From Nocardia pseudovaccinii NBRC 100343 (GTDB lineage Bacteria; Actinomycetota; Actinomycetes; Mycobacteriales; Mycobacteriaceae): a DNA stretch of 57,277 bases. The stretch covers positions 1-57,277 of the forward strand of contig NZ_BDBY01000069.1 of NCBI RefSeq assembly GCF_001613225.1, given 5' to 3'. The notes below the pieces were generated by a model. The model saw nothing but the letters and a program-made list of their open reading frames with translations, searched no databases and was not told where the DNA came from. Shown one piece after another: positions 1 to 7,912 of the stretch. The first letter of the stretch is position 1. Every line of letters begins with the position of its first letter. The translations under genes were made by a program, and so were the position numbers.

Positions 1-409
1 CGCTGCCCGCACCCGGCTCACTGAACAGCTGGCACCACACGTCTTCGCAGGTGCGGATGCGAGGCAGGAAGCGCGCCCGCTGCTCGTCGGTGCCGAAGTC
101 GATCACCGCGGCCGAGGCGAGCGCGGCCGCACCGATGGGCTGCCAGGTGCGGGCGCGGGTGATCTCTTCGACGACGATGAACGGTTCGAGCGGATGCGCG
201 TCGGGCCGGCCACCGTATTCGGCGGGCCAGTTGATGCCGAGGAAGCCCGCGTCGAACAGCTTCGCGGTCCACTCGCGGATCGCGGGCATGAGTGCGGGCT
301 CGGGCGCGCGCACACCGGTGTGGGTCTTGATTCCCGGCGCGTGCTCGGCGACGAATGCCCGCACCTTCTTCCGGAACGCTTCGAGTTCCGGCGTCGACTC
401 CAGCTGCAT
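1..409 (-). CDS. acyl-CoA dehydrogenase, N-terminal part (cut by window edge)
   Basis: The reading frame encodes the N-terminal ~136 residues of a FadE-type acyl-CoA dehydrogenase, a flavoenzyme that introduces an alpha,beta double bond into acyl-CoA. Visible family marks are the helical start MQLESTPELEAF, the segment INWPAEYGG, and the substrate/FAD loop CQLFSEPGAGS at the truncated end. The start is set by GAGGAG nine bases before the ATG at 409; an in-frame GTG at 436 has no comparable site. The sequence looks like the catalytic (alpha) type of dehydrogenase. It is divergent from the SDR gene at 559, and the spacer holds a putative operator at 522-540. The catalytic Glu lies outside the window, so it cannot be checked. 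Confidence 0.85.
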   Translation of the reverse strand, partial: MQLESTPELEAFRKKVRAFVAEHAPGIKTHTGVRAPEPALMPAIREWTAKLFDAGFLGINWPAEYGGRPDAHPLEPFIVVEEITRARTWQPIGAAALASAAVIDFGTDEQRARFLPRIRTCEDVWCQLFSEPGAGS

Positions 410-521
410 CGGTATCCACTCCTCATCGTCGGGCACCACGACCTCGCGATGGGGCCACTCTAACCCACTGCTCAACCAAGGATTCGCGACATTCTCCGCG
501 ATACATCTTGATCGAACACTC

Positions 522-540
522 AAAAGAGTATACTCCTTAT
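522..540. promoter_or_regulatory. putative operator, AAGAGTRTACT family (site 1)
   Basis: AAAAGAGTATACTCCTTAT with the perfect core GAGTATACTC at 526-535. It lies in the divergent spacer between the dehydrogenase starting at 409 and the SDR starting at 559. It is one of six clear copies of a shared pattern in promoters of the first 25 kb. The TATACT part could also serve as a -10 box of the SDR gene. Confidence 0.55.
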
Positions 541-558
541 CAAATGAAAGGATCCGCG

Positions 559-1350
559 ATGAGTACGACCCTCGAGCCCGAGCAGGTATCGGCGGGCCGC
601 CAACTCACCGGCCGCCGCGCCGTGGTGACCGGTGCGGCCACCGGAGTCGGCGCCGCGGCCGTTGCCGCATTCCTGGACGCCGGCGCCAGTGTCGTCGGCC
701 TCTTCCACCACACCCCCCCGCCGGACGAGTTGAAGGGGCGCTGCGACTGGCTGTCCTGCGATGCACGCGACCGCATTTCGGTCGGCGCGGCCTTCGAATC
801 GGCGACCGCGATCCTCGGCGGACTCGACATCCTGCTCAACGCGGCGGGCGTCTGGCAGCCAAGCACCCCGGAAACGCTGACCGACGACGAGTACGATTTC
901 GTCCTCGACGCCAATCTCCGGACCACGATCGTCACCAACCAGGCGGCGTTCGAGCATATGCGCGACACCGGCGGGCGAATCATCAATCTCGGTTCGGGCG
1001 AGGCGATTCGCGGAAATCCGCTCGCGCCGCACTACGCGGCCGCGAAGGCCGGTGTGCAGGCATGGACCAGGTCCGCGGCCGCGGCGTGGGGAAGGTTCGA
1101 CGTCACGGTCAACGCACTCGCACCAGCGGTCGAGACACCAGGCACCGAACGGTTTCGGGAGCATCTCGGCCCCGCGGCTTCGGCCGCGTTCGCCGAACGC
1201 CTGCGGGAGACCATCCCGCTGCGTGGCGAACTCGGTGACCCGTACGCGGACCTCGGGCCCGTCATGGTATTCCTGGCCGGTCCGGGATCGCGCTACATGA
1301 CCGGCCAGTTGATCGCGGTCAGCGGCGGATTGCAGATGCTGGGCGCTTGA
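559..1350 (+). CDS. SDR family oxidoreductase
   Basis: A 263-residue classical short-chain dehydrogenase/reductase. The Rossmann dinucleotide motif TGAATGVG is at about residues 24-31, the NAAG motif at 94-97, the catalytic Ser in NLGSGEA near 146, and YAAAK at 159-163. This gives a complete Ser-Tyr-Lys set. Family members interconvert hydroxyl and keto groups with NAD(P)H, here perhaps a 3-hydroxyacyl-CoA or cyclic alcohol. The ATG at 559 is preferred because AAAGGA precedes it at normal spacing; the ATG at 544 lacks one. It is followed in the same direction by the GntR-type regulator gene. Confidence 0.9.
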   Translation: MSTTLEPEQVSAGRQLTGRRAVVTGAATGVGAAAVAAFLDAGASVVGLFHHTPPPDELKGRCDWLSCDARDRISVGAAFESATAILGGLDILLNAAGVWQPSTPETLTDDEYDFVLDANLRTTIVTNQAAFEHMRDTGGRIINLGSGEAIRGNPLAPHYAAAKAGVQAWTRSAAAAWGRFDVTVNALAPAVETPGTERFREHLGPAASAAFAERLRETIPLRGELGDPYADLGPVMVFLAGPGSRYMTGQLIAVSGGLQMLGA

Positions 1351-1360
1351 CGCCCGGTGA

Positions 1361-1397
1361 GTGAGTGACAAACAGTGGCCCTAATCTCGTCACTCAC
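1361..1397. repeat. 9-bp inverted repeat upstream of the GntR gene
   Basis: Arms GTGAGTGAC (1361-1369) and GTCACTCAC (1389-1397) are perfectly complementary across a 19-base loop. They lie just after the SDR stop and about 90 bases before the GntR start. No T-run follows, so a regulatory site is as likely as a terminator. Confidence 0.4.
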
Positions 1398-1426
1398 CAC
1401 TTTCCCCCGCACGTCGCACGCACTTT

Positions 1427-1440
1427 TGGCCAACCGGCCA
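1427..1440. promoter_or_regulatory. candidate GntR autoregulatory operator
   Basis: TGGCC-AACC-GGCCA is a perfect inverted repeat 46 bases before the GntR start. FadR-type GntR proteins bind short dyads of similar outline. The assignment rests only on position and symmetry. Confidence 0.3.
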
Positions 1441-1485
1441 GTAGACTGAGGATCCGCAAAGTCCGCATTGAGGAGTTGGCCCATA

Positions 1486-2982
1486 GTGACTGCCGTCGAC
1501 GTCGAGCCCGCCGACAGCGAGCAGGACTCCGACCTCACCACCGTCGAGACCGACGCACCGGTCGGCAAGCTCGCGGCCCAGATCGCCCATCGTATCGAGG
1601 CGGATGTGATGCGCCGCGGCTGGCCGGTCGGCGAGTCCCTGGGATCCGAGGTGGATCTGCGCGAGCGTTTCGGGGTCAGCCGCGCGGTGCTGCGCGAGGC
1701 GGTGCGGCTGGTCGAACATCACCAGGTCGCCAAGATGCGGCGCGGTCCCAATGGCGGCCTGTTCGTCTGCGCTCCCGATGCGGGTCCGGCGACGCGCGCC
1801 ATGGTGATCTACCTCGAGTACGTCGGCACGAGTGTGTCGGATCTGCTGCAGGCCCGGCTCCTGCTCGAGCCGATCGCCGCGGGTCTGGCCGCCGAGCGGA
1901 TCACCGAGGAGGGTATCGATACCCTGCGCACCGCCCTCGAATACGAGGCCAGGCACGCCGACGAACCCGGGGTTCAGTCGCAGGATCCGCTGCACCCGAT
2001 GCTGGGTGAATTATCCGGAAATCCGGTGCTGCACTTGTTCATCGACGTGCTGACCCGCCTCACCGCACGATATGCGAACACCTCACGCAGGCTCTCGAAG
2101 GCCGAGATTCTCAGCTCCAAGGAGACCTCGCGCATCGCGCATCGGGCCATCATCGATGCCGTCATCGATGGCGACGGTGCGCGGGCCCAAACGGATCTGA
2201 CCGCACATCTGGAGTCGGTGGCGGCGTGGATCGAAAAGCACCGGGTGCGTCGCGGGCCGCGGGTCGCGGGCAATGTGATCGAGCCCGAAATGGTCGAGGG
2301 GCCGCGGGCCAAGCTGGCCGAGGTGGTCGCCGCCAGGATCCACGACGATATCGCCGCGCGCGGCTGGCAGGTCGGCATGGTGCTCGGCTCGGAGACCGAT
2401 ATGCTCGCCCGCTACGGGATCAGCCGGGCGGTGCTGCGCGAGGCCGTCCGCCTGCTCGAATACCACGCGGTCGCCCAGATGCGCCGCGGACCGGGTGGCG
2501 GGCTGGTCGTCACCGAACCCGAACCGCAGGCCAGTATCGACACAATGGCGCTGTTCCTGGAATACGAGGGCGTCACCGCCGACGATCTGCGAATCGTCCG
2601 CAATGCCATCGAACTCGGCATCGTCGCCCGGGTGACCGCCCGCTACGCCGACGGCGACAACGAAGTGGCGCAACGCCTCGCGGCGGCGGTCCGGTGGCCG
2701 ACCGAGGGGCCGGCCGACGACCCGCGCAAGGCCGACCTCTTCCACACCGAATTGGCCGATTTGGCAGGCAATCCGGTGCTTTCGCTGTTCCTGTCGATCA
2801 TCACCGAACTGTTCCGCCGCCACGCGGCCGGACACGATCAGCCGCTGCCCGGTGACACCGCCGCCGAGGAGGTCGAGCACGTGCACCAGCTCATCCTCGA
2901 CGCGATCGTCCAGGGCGATGCCGGAATCGCCAGGCACCGGATGCGCCGCCACCTCGACGCACTCGCCCCTTGGTGGCACTGA
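1486..2982 (+). CDS. tandem FadR/GntR-family regulator (two complete copies in one chain)
   Basis: A 498-residue protein made of two GntR-FCD units, about twice the usual FadR length. Unit 1 has a winged helix around residues 25-90 (SEVDLRERFGVSRAVLREAV) followed by an FCD-like helical domain to about 250. Unit 2 repeats this from about 265 (SETDMLARYGISRAVLREAV) to the end, including the matching wing segments MRRGPNGGL and MRRGPGGGL. Such regulators usually dimerise and sense acyl-CoAs or organic acids. Here one chain could act as a pseudo-dimer. The start is the GTG at 1486, preceded by GAGGAG at 1470; no ATG fits. The targets are unknown. Confidence 0.9.
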   Translation: MTAVDVEPADSEQDSDLTTVETDAPVGKLAAQIAHRIEADVMRRGWPVGESLGSEVDLRERFGVSRAVLREAVRLVEHHQVAKMRRGPNGGLFVCAPDAGPATRAMVIYLEYVGTSVSDLLQARLLLEPIAAGLAAERITEEGIDTLRTALEYEARHADEPGVQSQDPLHPMLGELSGNPVLHLFIDVLTRLTARYANTSRRLSKAEILSSKETSRIAHRAIIDAVIDGDGARAQTDLTAHLESVAAWIEKHRVRRGPRVAGNVIEPEMVEGPRAKLAEVVAARIHDDIAARGWQVGMVLGSETDMLARYGISRAVLREAVRLLEYHAVAQMRRGPGGGLVVTEPEPQASIDTMALFLEYEGVTADDLRIVRNAIELGIVARVTARYADGDNEVAQRLAAAVRWPTEGPADDPRKADLFHTELADLAGNPVLSLFLSIITELFRRHAAGHDQPLPGDTAAEEVEHVHQLILDAIVQGDAGIARHRMRRHLDALAPWWH

Positions 2983-3021
2983 CCCTCCGGACCGAATTCC
3001 AGAGCGCCACTGAGGTTTCGA

Positions 3022-3061
3022 CGGCCGGGACGCCGTCCGCTCCGTGTCCGCGTCCCGGCCG
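3022..3061. terminator. bidirectional hairpin between convergent genes
   Basis: CGGCCGGGACGC (3022-3033) pairs perfectly with GCGTCCCGGCCG (3050-3061) over a 16-base loop. It lies between the converging GntR and MaoC genes. There is no strong T-run, which is common for actinobacterial terminators. Confidence 0.6.
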
Positions 3062-3072
3062 CCGGGTCCGGA

Positions 3073-4326
3073 TCAGCCGCTGACGCTGAACCGGGCCAGT
3101 TCGTGGGCCACCATGCCGTCCAGATCCGGGGCGGGTGGCGCGGGAAGTTCGACGGCGCGGTCCCTCGTCGGCAACAGCACGATGGCGGTACCGGGTGTGG
3201 TGATCTCACCCCGCTGGTTCTCGCAGCGCACCTCGAGGTGAATCTCGTTGCGCCCGTATACCTGTCGCTTGTCGACGACCGTGCCGCGCACCCAGGTGGT
3301 GTCACCGATGTAATTGAATTTGCGGTGCTCGCAGCGCAGTTTCCGCAGCCAGCCGTCGTCGCCGACCCAGTCGGTGAGCAGATGGCACAGCCAGGTCTCG
3401 CGCATGCCGCCGTAGTCGTAGGAGTTCGGCAGCCCGAGTTCCTGCGCCCGCGCGGGTTCCCAGTGCAGGCGCTGCACGGTATCCGGAATGTTCAACCCGT
3501 TGGCCGGATACAGGCCCGGGGCCTTGCGCCGGATATTCGCGGCGATCTTGAATGCGCCCGGCGGGGTGAGCTGCATACCCCAGCCCAGATGCCAGACGAC
3601 CACGTCGGTGGTGGTCAGCGGCCCTTTCACCTTGGGCTGCAGCACCTCGCCGACCGCCACGTCCTCCCAGTAGCGCGGTTCGGCGCCGCGCCTGGTCTCG
3701 GCCGCGTACGCCGCGTCGATCTCGGCGAGTTGTGCTGGCGTATAAGGGGTTTGCTCCAGTTTCTCTTTCGCCCGCTTACTGGAGGTGTGCCGCTCGGCAT
3801 TGATCCAGGTGCCGCGCCGCACGGCGTGCATCTCGCCGGACCCGTTGGTGTACAGGTAATCCTGGGTGACGTGCGCGGTGCGTCCGCCGAAGCTGCTGCG
3901 CTTGGGCTGCACGCCGACCTGAGTCTGCAGCACCCGGCTGCGGTCACCGAGGCGCAGCGGCTGCCACCACTCGAATTCCATTACCGCCTGATAGGAGCCG
4001 AGCCCGGCGAAGGGGTCGCCCTTCAGCAGTGCCTTGGTTTCGGCGTCCGGCTTCGGTGCGGCATCCTCGCCCATTGTGTAGAGGAAGGTGGGCGGCGCGA
4101 TCAGGGAACCCCAGCGGGTCCGCGCCGCGTAGTCCGGATCGCAGTACAGCGGATTGTCGTCGCCGTAGCCGAATGCGAAGTGGCGCACGCCATCCCAGGT
4201 CACCTGGTAGTTGTGCGGCGGATTGCGCTGCGGATTCGGTATGCCGAGACGGCGGCGGGACCGCTCGATCGCCTGGTCGGTCAGCACGCCGAACTGTTCG
4301 GCGGGCTTGTCCTCGGTGCTCGTCAC
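3073..4326 (-). CDS. MaoC-like / FAS1-type hot-dog acyl dehydratase
   Basis: A 417-residue double hot-dog protein. The N-terminal half (WDGVRHFAFGYGDDNPLYCD, then SLIAPPTFLYTMG) matches the N-terminal MaoC/FAS1 dehydratase domain. The C-terminal half (YWEDVAVGEVLQP, then DVVVWHLGWG) is a second copy. These enzymes hydrate enoyl-CoA or dehydrate 3-hydroxyacyl-CoA, and bulky-substrate versions occur in steroid side-chain degradation. The canonical Asp-His pair is not obvious in the second half, so the active half is uncertain. The start is a GTG at 4326 preceded by GAGGAGG. It lies 22 bases downstream of the CoA ligase, in the same operon. Confidence 0.8.
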   Translation of the reverse strand: MTSTEDKPAEQFGVLTDQAIERSRRRLGIPNPQRNPPHNYQVTWDGVRHFAFGYGDDNPLYCDPDYAARTRWGSLIAPPTFLYTMGEDAAPKPDAETKALLKGDPFAGLGSYQAVMEFEWWQPLRLGDRSRVLQTQVGVQPKRSSFGGRTAHVTQDYLYTNGSGEMHAVRRGTWINAERHTSSKRAKEKLEQTPYTPAQLAEIDAAYAAETRRGAEPRYWEDVAVGEVLQPKVKGPLTTTDVVVWHLGWGMQLTPPGAFKIAANIRRKAPGLYPANGLNIPDTVQRLHWEPARAQELGLPNSYDYGGMRETWLCHLLTDWVGDDGWLRKLRCEHRKFNYIGDTTWVRGTVVDKRQVYGRNEIHLEVRCENQRGEITTPGTAIVLLPTRDRAVELPAPPAPDLDGMVAHELARFSVSG

Positions 4327-4348
4327 AGATCCTCCTCGATCTTTGCGG

Positions 4349-5845
4349 TCAGGCCGTCGTGCGTTCGGCGAGCCGGGCTCGCACGATGTCCAGTAGCTCC
4401 ACGCGGCTCACCTTGCTCGACGGTGTGCGCGGCAATGCGTCGAGCACGAGGATGTGCGCGGGCACTTCGTAGGGCATCAGCTGAGTACGGCACAGCGCGA
4501 CCAGTTCGGCAACGGCGGGCGGTGTGCGTCCGGGTTCGACTTCGACCGCCGCTACCGGCACCGCGCCGAGGCGCGGATCGGGCAGACCGGCGACCGCCGC
4601 CTCCCGCACCGCGTCATGCGCTTCGAGCACGCGCTGAACCGTCTCCGGCTGCACCTTGAATCCGCCGCGAATGATGGCGTCATCGGCGCGACCCTCGATC
4701 CACAGGAAGCCGTCCGCATCGATCCGGGCCAAATCACTGGTGCGTACCCACACCGCGCCGCCCTGCGCGGTCTGCTCGGTGCGGACCTCGAGCCGTCCGG
4801 TCCTCCCGGTCGGCAGTTCGGCGCCGTTCTCGTCGGTCACCCGGAGCTCGACGCCGTCCAGGGCGCGCCCGGTACTGCCGACCTTGCGATCCCACCACTG
4901 CTCGTGCATCGGCAGCGTCCACCCGGCGACCGCACCGGCGAATTCCGTTGCGCCATAGGTCATCAGGACGCGCAGACCGTATTTCTGAAAGAACGCGTCG
5001 GCGAGTTCGGGCGGGCACGGCGCGGTGCCGGAGGTGACCACCTGCAGGCTCGCCAACCGTTGTTTCGGCACATCCGCCTCCAGCACGGCGCGCAGGGCCG
5101 CGGGCACCAAGCTGACCGCTCGCAGTTCGTGGCGTTCCACCGCGCGCAGCCACGGCTCCAGGGCGAATTTGGACATCAGGATCATGCGACGCCCGGTGGC
5201 CAGGCAGGCCAGCGCCCGCCACAGTCCGCCGATATGCACCAGCGGCGCGGATACGAGTGCCGCCGACCGCGTCAGCAGCCGTCCCGGCTTCGGCGTCTGC
5301 CCGCCCGAGACAAGGGCGTGGTCGAGCTGTCCGACCCGTAGGTGCACCCGCTTCGGCGGACCGGTCGTGCCGGAGGTGAGCATTTCGACGGCAACGCCCG
5401 GATTGGTCGGCGCGTCGAATGCGGCGGCGCCACCCGCCGGACGCAGTGCACCGTCGGTACCGAGTTCCACGGCGAGACCGTGCGCGGTCACCGCGGCGAG
5501 TACGCCCGCACGGGCCAGCGCCTCCGCCCCGGCGATGACGATCGGAAGCTCGCAGCGGGCGATATCGGCCGCGAGCCGGGCCGCGGGCTGCAGCGGGCTC
5601 AACATCACCACACAGCGCCCGGATGCGATCACCGCGGCGACCACCGCGACGTGTTCGGGCCGGTTCTCCAGCACCACGCCCACCCGCGCGTCGGCATGCA
5701 GACCCGCGGCATCGAGCGCACCGTTCACCGCCCGCGCCGTCTCCTGGACCATGCCCCAGGTCCACCAGCGCTCCTCGTGCTCGATGGCCTCGGCATCGAC
5801 GGGCGCCTCGGCGAGCAGCAGGGACAGTCGGTCGCGAATTCCCAT
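4349..5845 (-). CDS. AMP-forming acyl-CoA synthetase (FadD-like), copy 1
   Basis: A 498-residue ANL-superfamily enzyme that activates a carboxylic acid through an acyl-AMP to its CoA thioester. Motifs are the P-loop MLTSGTTGPPK, the aromatic/TxE motif MTYGATEFAG, the SDLARIDADGFLWIEGR hinge region and the C-terminal TPSSKVSR with the catalytic Lys. It is clearly paralogous along its whole length to the gene at 30161-31648, including the starts GIRDRL/GIRDQL. The ATG at 5845 lies four bases after the stop of a dehydrogenase remnant, so it was probably translationally coupled to that gene. The MaoC-like gene follows. Confidence 0.93.
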   Translation of the reverse strand: MGIRDRLSLLLAEAPVDAEAIEHEERWWTWGMVQETARAVNGALDAAGLHADARVGVVLENRPEHVAVVAAVIASGRCVVMLSPLQPAARLAADIARCELPIVIAGAEALARAGVLAAVTAHGLAVELGTDGALRPAGGAAAFDAPTNPGVAVEMLTSGTTGPPKRVHLRVGQLDHALVSGGQTPKPGRLLTRSAALVSAPLVHIGGLWRALACLATGRRMILMSKFALEPWLRAVERHELRAVSLVPAALRAVLEADVPKQRLASLQVVTSGTAPCPPELADAFFQKYGLRVLMTYGATEFAGAVAGWTLPMHEQWWDRKVGSTGRALDGVELRVTDENGAELPTGRTGRLEVRTEQTAQGGAVWVRTSDLARIDADGFLWIEGRADDAIIRGGFKVQPETVQRVLEAHDAVREAAVAGLPDPRLGAVPVAAVEVEPGRTPPAVAELVALCRTQLMPYEVPAHILVLDALPRTPSSKVSRVELLDIVRARLAERTTA

Positions 5846-5849
5846 GTGA

Positions 5850-5936
5850 TCAGCCTTTCGGAAGGCCGAGCACCTGCTCGGCGAGAACGTTGGTCACGGT
5901 GTTCGACTCCGTGCGGTAACGCCGCATCGGGCCGTC
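5850..5936 (-). pseudogene. C-terminal remnant of an acyl-CoA dehydrogenase
   Basis: The frame reads DGPMRRYRTESNTVTNVLAE followed by QVLGLPKG and a stop. The ending AE(R/Q)VLGLP(K/R)x is typical of FadE-type acyl-CoA dehydrogenases, usually as RNIIAERVLGLP. Nothing upstream in this frame continues the protein, so only the last ~28 residues survive. The stop is four bases before the FadD start, as expected of an old operon neighbour. A chance match is possible but unlikely given length and position. Confidence 0.55.
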
Positions 5937-6309
5937 GCTCGGACCACTCCGTGTGCGCGGAGATCGAGTCCACGAGCTCACCGTCGAGATAAGAGTACAC
6001 TGATTTATTGGATCGAAAAGACAACTGGGGAGCCTGATAGATCACATCCGCTGCGTGAACGTGCAGATTCGGCTACAGAATTTCCCCTCTGCCACATGAT
6101 TCGAGCATCGTTCATTCATAGTGGCGCGCAAGTGGTGAACTGATGCGATACACCAACGCGCTATCGCTCAGCGATCTATTTCAGGGCACCGATATGCCAG
6201 GCTGCCGATCATTGCGCCGATGTCTACCTGCGCGTCGCTGCGAGAAGACCTGGCGCAGTGCGGATTCCGGGCCGGGCGAACCGCCGTCGACGTCCCCGGC
6301 CCGGACCGC
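5937..6309. other. gene-free spacer upstream of FadD copy 1
   Basis: No coding frame is supported here. The stretch separates the dehydrogenase remnant from the intact dehydrogenase that ends at 6310. It contains the operator-like site at 5991-6008 and a weak dyad ATCGC-TCA-GCGAT at 6163-6175. That dyad shares the CGCTCAGCG centre of the putative IclR sites but lacks their outer bases. Confidence 0.5.
5991..6008. promoter_or_regulatory. putative operator, AAGAGTRTACT family (site 2)
   Basis: AAGAGTACACTGATTTAT, about 145 bases upstream of the FadD start at 5845. It matches the pattern at 522, 10726, 11433, 21078 and 24854. Confidence 0.5.
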
Positions 6310-7425
6310 TCAGATTCCGACGAGGTCGGCCAGCCGCGCGCGATGCGAAGCCGGGCCGCCGAACAGCTGCTCGGACGACTTCGCACGCTTCAGATACAGG
6401 TGCGCGTCATGCTCCCAGGTGTATCCGATGCCGCCGTGAATCTGGATGTTCTCCTTGGCCGCATGGGTGCCGACCTGCGAGCAGTACGCCGCCGCCAATG
6501 CCGCGGCTGTCGGCAGCTCGGTCGAACCGGCGGCCGCCACGGTCGCGGCATGGTAGGCGGCCGAGCGTGCGGCCTCGACCTCGAGCAGCATGTCCGCGCA
6601 CTTGTGTTTGACGGCCTGGAACGAGCCGATCGGCCGGTCGAACTGAACCCGGATCTTGGCGTATTCGACCGCGGCGTCCAGACATGCCTGCGCCACACCG
6701 ACCTGCTCGGCGGCCAGCGCGACGACCGCGAGATCGAGCACGCCCTGCAGGTACGCCGACGCCTCGGCGGGTGGGCTGATCCGTTGCGCCACAGCGTCGT
6801 TCAGGTCGATCCTGGCCAGTCGGCGGGTCGGATCGAGCGTCTCCAACCGGGTTCTGGTCACCCCGGCCGCGGTTCCGTCCACGGCGAACAGTCCGACTCC
6901 GGTCTCCCCGTTCGCCGCCACCAGCAGCAGGTCGGCGGTCTCGCCGTCGACGACGAACATTTTGGTGCCGGACAAGGTCCATGCCTCGCCCACCCGCGCT
7001 GCCACGGTGGTGACGTCCACGAGCCGCCACGAGCCGCTCTCCTCGGCCAGCGCCAGTGTCGCGGTGAGCGACCCGGCGGCGAGCGCGGGCAGCCAGCGCG
7101 CCTTGGCCGCCTCGTCACCGCAAGTGGCGAGCGCCTGACCGGCGAGTGCGACCGTCCCGAAATACGGCGACGGCAGCAGCGCTCGCCCCATCTCCTCTAG
7201 TACGATGCCCAGTTCGACGGGTCCGCCGCCGGAACCGCCGTACTCCTCCGGCAGTGCGAGGCCGTGCAGGCCGAGTTGCTCGGCCATCTGCTGCCACACC
7301 GCGGGATCGTGGCCCGGTTCGGTTTCCATCCAGTGCCGCACCGCCGCACTCGGCGATTTGTCCGCCAGGAACCGGCGCACGGTAGCGCGGAGTTCTTCCT
7401 GCTCCGCCGTGAAAGAGAAAGCCAT
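6310..7425 (-). CDS. acyl-CoA dehydrogenase, ChsE1/FadE28-like (probable non-catalytic subunit type)
   Basis: A 371-residue acyl-CoA dehydrogenase. It has the N-terminal LPEEYGGSGGGP segment, AAEQVGVAQACLDAAVEYAK and the FAD-contact stretch IQIHGGIGYTWEHD. After this it continues HLYLKRAKSSEQLFGG, with no EGT-type motif holding the catalytic Glu. This pattern is known from the beta subunits of heteromeric alpha2-beta2 dehydrogenases of actinobacterial steroid catabolism, which need a partner. The partner expected next door survives only as the remnant at 5850-5936. The ATG at 7425 overlaps the stop of the VOC gene (TGATG), so the two are coupled; a GTG at 7428 is possible. Confidence 0.85.
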   Translation of the reverse strand: MAFSFTAEQEELRATVRRFLADKSPSAAVRHWMETEPGHDPAVWQQMAEQLGLHGLALPEEYGGSGGGPVELGIVLEEMGRALLPSPYFGTVALAGQALATCGDEAAKARWLPALAAGSLTATLALAEESGSWRLVDVTTVAARVGEAWTLSGTKMFVVDGETADLLLVAANGETGVGLFAVDGTAAGVTRTRLETLDPTRRLARIDLNDAVAQRISPPAEASAYLQGVLDLAVVALAAEQVGVAQACLDAAVEYAKIRVQFDRPIGSFQAVKHKCADMLLEVEAARSAAYHAATVAAAGSTELPTAAALAAAYCSQVGTHAAKENIQIHGGIGYTWEHDAHLYLKRAKSSEQLFGGPASHRARLADLVGI

Positions 7426-7907
7426 CACTGCAGCTTCGAGCGCAGGTAGACATCGAAATCCGGCATCCGCGACCGGTCCACGATCTCGAATCGCACACCC
7501 GAAGGCGACAGGTGGTAGGCGAAGATCGACGGCTCGCCGTCGACCACCGCGCAGGCCTCCAGGGCGAAACCCGCCGCCGCCAACCGCTTCGACGTGGTCG
7601 CGACGTCATCGCAGAAGTAGCCGAGATGGTGCGTCGCGACGTGCGGCGGCGCCGCCGTCCACGGCGTCCCGGGGATCTCCTGCACCAGTTCGATGTGCGG
7701 GGCGTCGAGCGAATACGTGAAGGTCAGCTGCATTACCCGCTCGCCGTCGGCCAGCCGGACCGGCACTTCAGCGGTTTGAGTCGCGGTCCACCGGTAGCCC
7801 GCGAGCTCGGTCATCCGCACTTTCCATTCCTCGATATCCGGCACCACGATCCCGGTGTGGTAGAGATCCTCAGCCCGAAGTATTTGTGTCACAGGGGAAT
7901 TCGTCAT
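7425..7907 (-). CDS. VOC (glyoxalase/epimerase) family protein
   Basis: A 160-residue vicinal-oxygen-chelate protein. The first betaalphabetabetabeta module starts DLYHTGIVVPDIEEWK and the second THHLGYFCDDVATT. The likely metal ligands are His in YHTG, Glu in IELVQE, His in THHLG and Glu in RFEIVD, as in methylmalonyl-CoA epimerase-like proteins. The reaction is not determined. It begins six bases after the P450 stop and ends in a TGATG overlap with the dehydrogenase gene, so it is in the middle of a P450-VOC-ACAD operon. Confidence 0.8.
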   Translation of the reverse strand: MTNSPVTQILRAEDLYHTGIVVPDIEEWKVRMTELAGYRWTATQTAEVPVRLADGERVMQLTFTYSLDAPHIELVQEIPGTPWTAAPPHVATHHLGYFCDDVATTSKRLAAAGFALEACAVVDGEPSIFAYHLSPSGVRFEIVDRSRMPDFDVYLRSKLQ

Positions 7908-7912
7908 GGCGG

